Source: Flavobacterium sp. SCGC AAA160-P02 | Lineage (GTDB): Bacteria > Bacteroidota > Bacteroidia > Flavobacteriales > Flavobacteriaceae | Direction of reading: 5' to 3' | DNA: 64,000 bases | NCBI GenBank assembly: GCA_000383355.1 | Contig: KB911169.1 | Coordinates: 1 to 64,000, forward strand | In this document: positions 62,498-64,000 of the stretch, piece after piece | Layout: the number at the start of each line of letters is the position of its first letter | How positions within the stretch are numbered: the first letter of the stretch is position 1 | Program-made: the position numbers and the translations under genes | The notes under the pieces: model-generated | Told to the model about the DNA's origin: nothing | Database searches by the model: none | The model's input: the letters and a program-made list of their open reading frames with translations, nothing else

Positions 62498-63646
62498 ATG
62501 AGAAAGCTAATTCTTGCCATACTTGGAGTACTATTTATAACTGGTGCTATTTATGGGGCAAAAATGATCATTAATAGTAAAAGTAAAACCAGAAAAGCAC
62601 CTTCTAAAGTTATAAAAACTGTTTTTGTAGATACCGTAAAGAATACATCAATTCCAATTATAATTCCTGCCAATGGAAATCTAGTTGCAAAGAGAAGAGT
62701 TGAAATATATTCTGAAGTACAAGGTATATTTAAACCTGGCTCAAAATTATTTAAGCCTGGAGAAAAATATCAAAAAAATGAAGCTTTTATATCCATTAAT
62801 GATACAGAGTACTATGCTAATGTTCAGTTAGCAAAGAGCAATTTATATAATTCTATAGCTGCTGTTTTGGCAGATCTTCGTTTAGATTTCCCAGAAGTAT
62901 TTTTAAAATGGGAAGCCTATTTAAAAAGTTATGACCTTAATAAACCTACTCCAAAACTTCCGAAAATGGTTTCTGAAAAAGAAAACTATTTCATTACAGG
63001 AAGAAGTATTGTTTCTAACTATTATACTGTTAAAAATTTAGAGCAGAGGTTATCTAAATACACCATAAGTGCTCCTTTTAAAGGAATACTTACAGAAGCA
63101 TTGGTTACAGAAGGAACTTTAATACGCAGTAATCAAAAATTAGGTGAATTTATAGATCCTTCAGTATACGAGATGGAAGTATCACTTAGTAAAACCTTTG
63201 CAAGTCTTTTAGACGTTGGCGAGACTGTTGAGCTAAATAATTTAGAACACACAAAAAAATACTCAGGAATTGTATCTAGAGTTAATGGAAGTATTAATTC
63301 TGCTACACAAACTATTGCTGTGTATATAGAAATAAAAAATAGCAGCCTCAAAGAAGGAATGTATTTGGAAGCTAATTTAAATGCAAAAAAAGAAAAAAAC
63401 GCTATAGAAATTAACAGAGGTTTGTTGTTAGATGAGAATAAAATTTTTATTATTAGAGATAGTGTATTGGATATGATTGATGTAAAACCGGTTTATTTTT
63501 CAGACACAAAGGTTGTTTTAAAAGATATTCCTGATGGAACCATCATACTTTCTAGTCCTTTTCCTGGAGCTTATGTTGGAATGATAGTAAAGCCTTTACA
63601 GGTGCAAAAAGAGAACACACCATTAAAATCTAACAAAACAAAATAA
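62498..63646 (+). CDS. RND efflux periplasmic adaptor (HlyD family)
   Basis: The 382-aa membrane fusion protein has an N-terminal membrane anchor (about 5-25). A split lipoyl domain follows (NGNLVAKRRVEIYSEVQGIF and YTISAPFKGILTEALVTEGTLI), with a short helical hairpin between, then beta-barrel and membrane-proximal domains. It bridges the inner-membrane RND pump and an outer-membrane channel. The pump gene starts 3 bases after the stop. The substrate is unknown. Confidence 0.9.
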   Translation: MRKLILAILGVLFITGAIYGAKMIINSKSKTRKAPSKVIKTVFVDTVKNTSIPIIIPANGNLVAKRRVEIYSEVQGIFKPGSKLFKPGEKYQKNEAFISINDTEYYANVQLAKSNLYNSIAAVLADLRLDFPEVFLKWEAYLKSYDLNKPTPKLPKMVSEKENYFITGRSIVSNYYTVKNLEQRLSKYTISAPFKGILTEALVTEGTLIRSNQKLGEFIDPSVYEMEVSLSKTFASLLDVGETVELNNLEHTKKYSGIVSRVNGSINSATQTIAVYIEIKNSSLKEGMYLEANLNAKKEKNAIEINRGLLLDENKIFIIRDSVLDMIDVKPVYFSDTKVVLKDIPDGTIILSSPFPGAYVGMIVKPLQVQKENTPLKSNKTK

Positions 63647-63649
63647 GAC

Positions 63650-64000
63650 ATGAGAAAGCTTATTGCTTATTTTATAAAACATAGTGTTGCTGTTAATGTT
63701 CTTGTAATAGCTTTTTTAATCTTTGGTGGTGTTGGCGCTTATAAGTTAAATTCTTCTTACTTTCCTTTAGTAGATTCTAAAAATATTAGTATTAATGTTA
63801 CGTATCCTGGGGCATCTCCTCAAGAAGTTGAAGAAGGAATTATTCTTAAAATCGAAGACAATCTAAAAGGTTTAAATGGGGTAGATAGAGTTACCTCTAC
63901 TTCACGTGAGAATAGTGGTAATATTAATGTAGAAATAGAAAAAGGTAAAAATATAGACTTCATGCTTTTGGAAGTCAAAAATGCTGTAGATAGAGTACCT
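63650..64000 (+). CDS. RND efflux pump, inner-membrane permease (partial, runs off the window)
   Basis: The visible 117 residues match the start of an AcrB/hydrophobe-amphiphile efflux-1 permease: basic N-terminus, first membrane helix (about 10-30, SVAVNVLVIAFLIFGGVGAYKL), then the porter domain with YPGASPQEVEEGI and IEDNLKGLNGVDRVTSTSREN. The true end lies beyond base 64,000. It follows the adaptor gene by 3 bases. Confidence 0.92.
   Translation, partial: MRKLIAYFIKHSVAVNVLVIAFLIFGGVGAYKLNSSYFPLVDSKNISINVTYPGASPQEVEEGIILKIEDNLKGLNGVDRVTSTSRENSGNINVEIEKGKNIDFMLLEVKNAVDRVP

Overview
The window is AT-rich and comes from a member of the Bacteroidota, almost certainly a Flavobacteriaceae. Supporting signs are promoters of the TAnnTTTG type, the order rpmB-rpmG-DUF4295 next to ftsY, paired secreted proteins with type IX secretion (T9SS) C-terminal domains, a menaquinone route (menD, menB), DUF4199, DUF5606 and GlmU-like genes of that phylum, and Thr at the quinolone position of GyrA. 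I cannot name the genus.

Bases 1 to about 11,500 are accessory. They read as a string of seven gene cassettes, all on the + strand, separated by hairpin-rich elements that behave like integron attC sites. In three cassettes, the 9-10 bases at the cassette start are the exact reverse complement of the box after the last gene; a fourth matches at 8 of 9. This is what G^TT integron recombination leaves behind. No integrase gene is present. Cargo: an unknown 216-aa protein, a MORN-type lipoprotein, a two-gene cassette (829-aa beta-rich protein with a cystatin-like motif plus an unknown partner), a gene fragment cut at the recombination point, a small coiled-coil/membrane protein, a complete Hachiman (HamA-HamB) defence system, and a DUF4209-like protein with an RX4H (HEPN-like) motif. 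Three of the elements are unusually long (about 218 bp) and built from several hairpins.

Bases 11,500-12,050 hold tRNA-Arg(TCT), tRNA-Pro(TGG) and tRNA-Ser(GCT), with a partial copy of the tRNA-Pro 3' end. After that the window is ordinary chromosome: pgpH, a thiolase, an NlpC/P60 protein, a TPR protein, gyrA, clpC, hutH and a thioredoxin-like lipoprotein (12-26 kb). A long minus-strand run follows (26-36 kb): menB, a frameshifted FAH-family gene, cinA, rpmB-rpmG-DUF4295, ftsY, alkB, rluF, tgt, an LptF/G permease, an EamA transporter and accA. At 36-41 kb are an esterase-like protein without its nucleophile, an S1 protein with menD, an fsa-type transaldolase, an SDR and the SRP RNA.

The 41-56 kb part mixes cell-envelope glycosyltransferases, a phosphosugar mutase, an MsbA-type exporter, and housekeeping genes (cca, tsaC, dapD, ruvX, def, DUF5606, mazG). 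The last part has lon, a GlmU-like protein, two tandem T9SS-sorted paralogues, an ankyrin protein, and an RND efflux pair whose second gene runs off the end.
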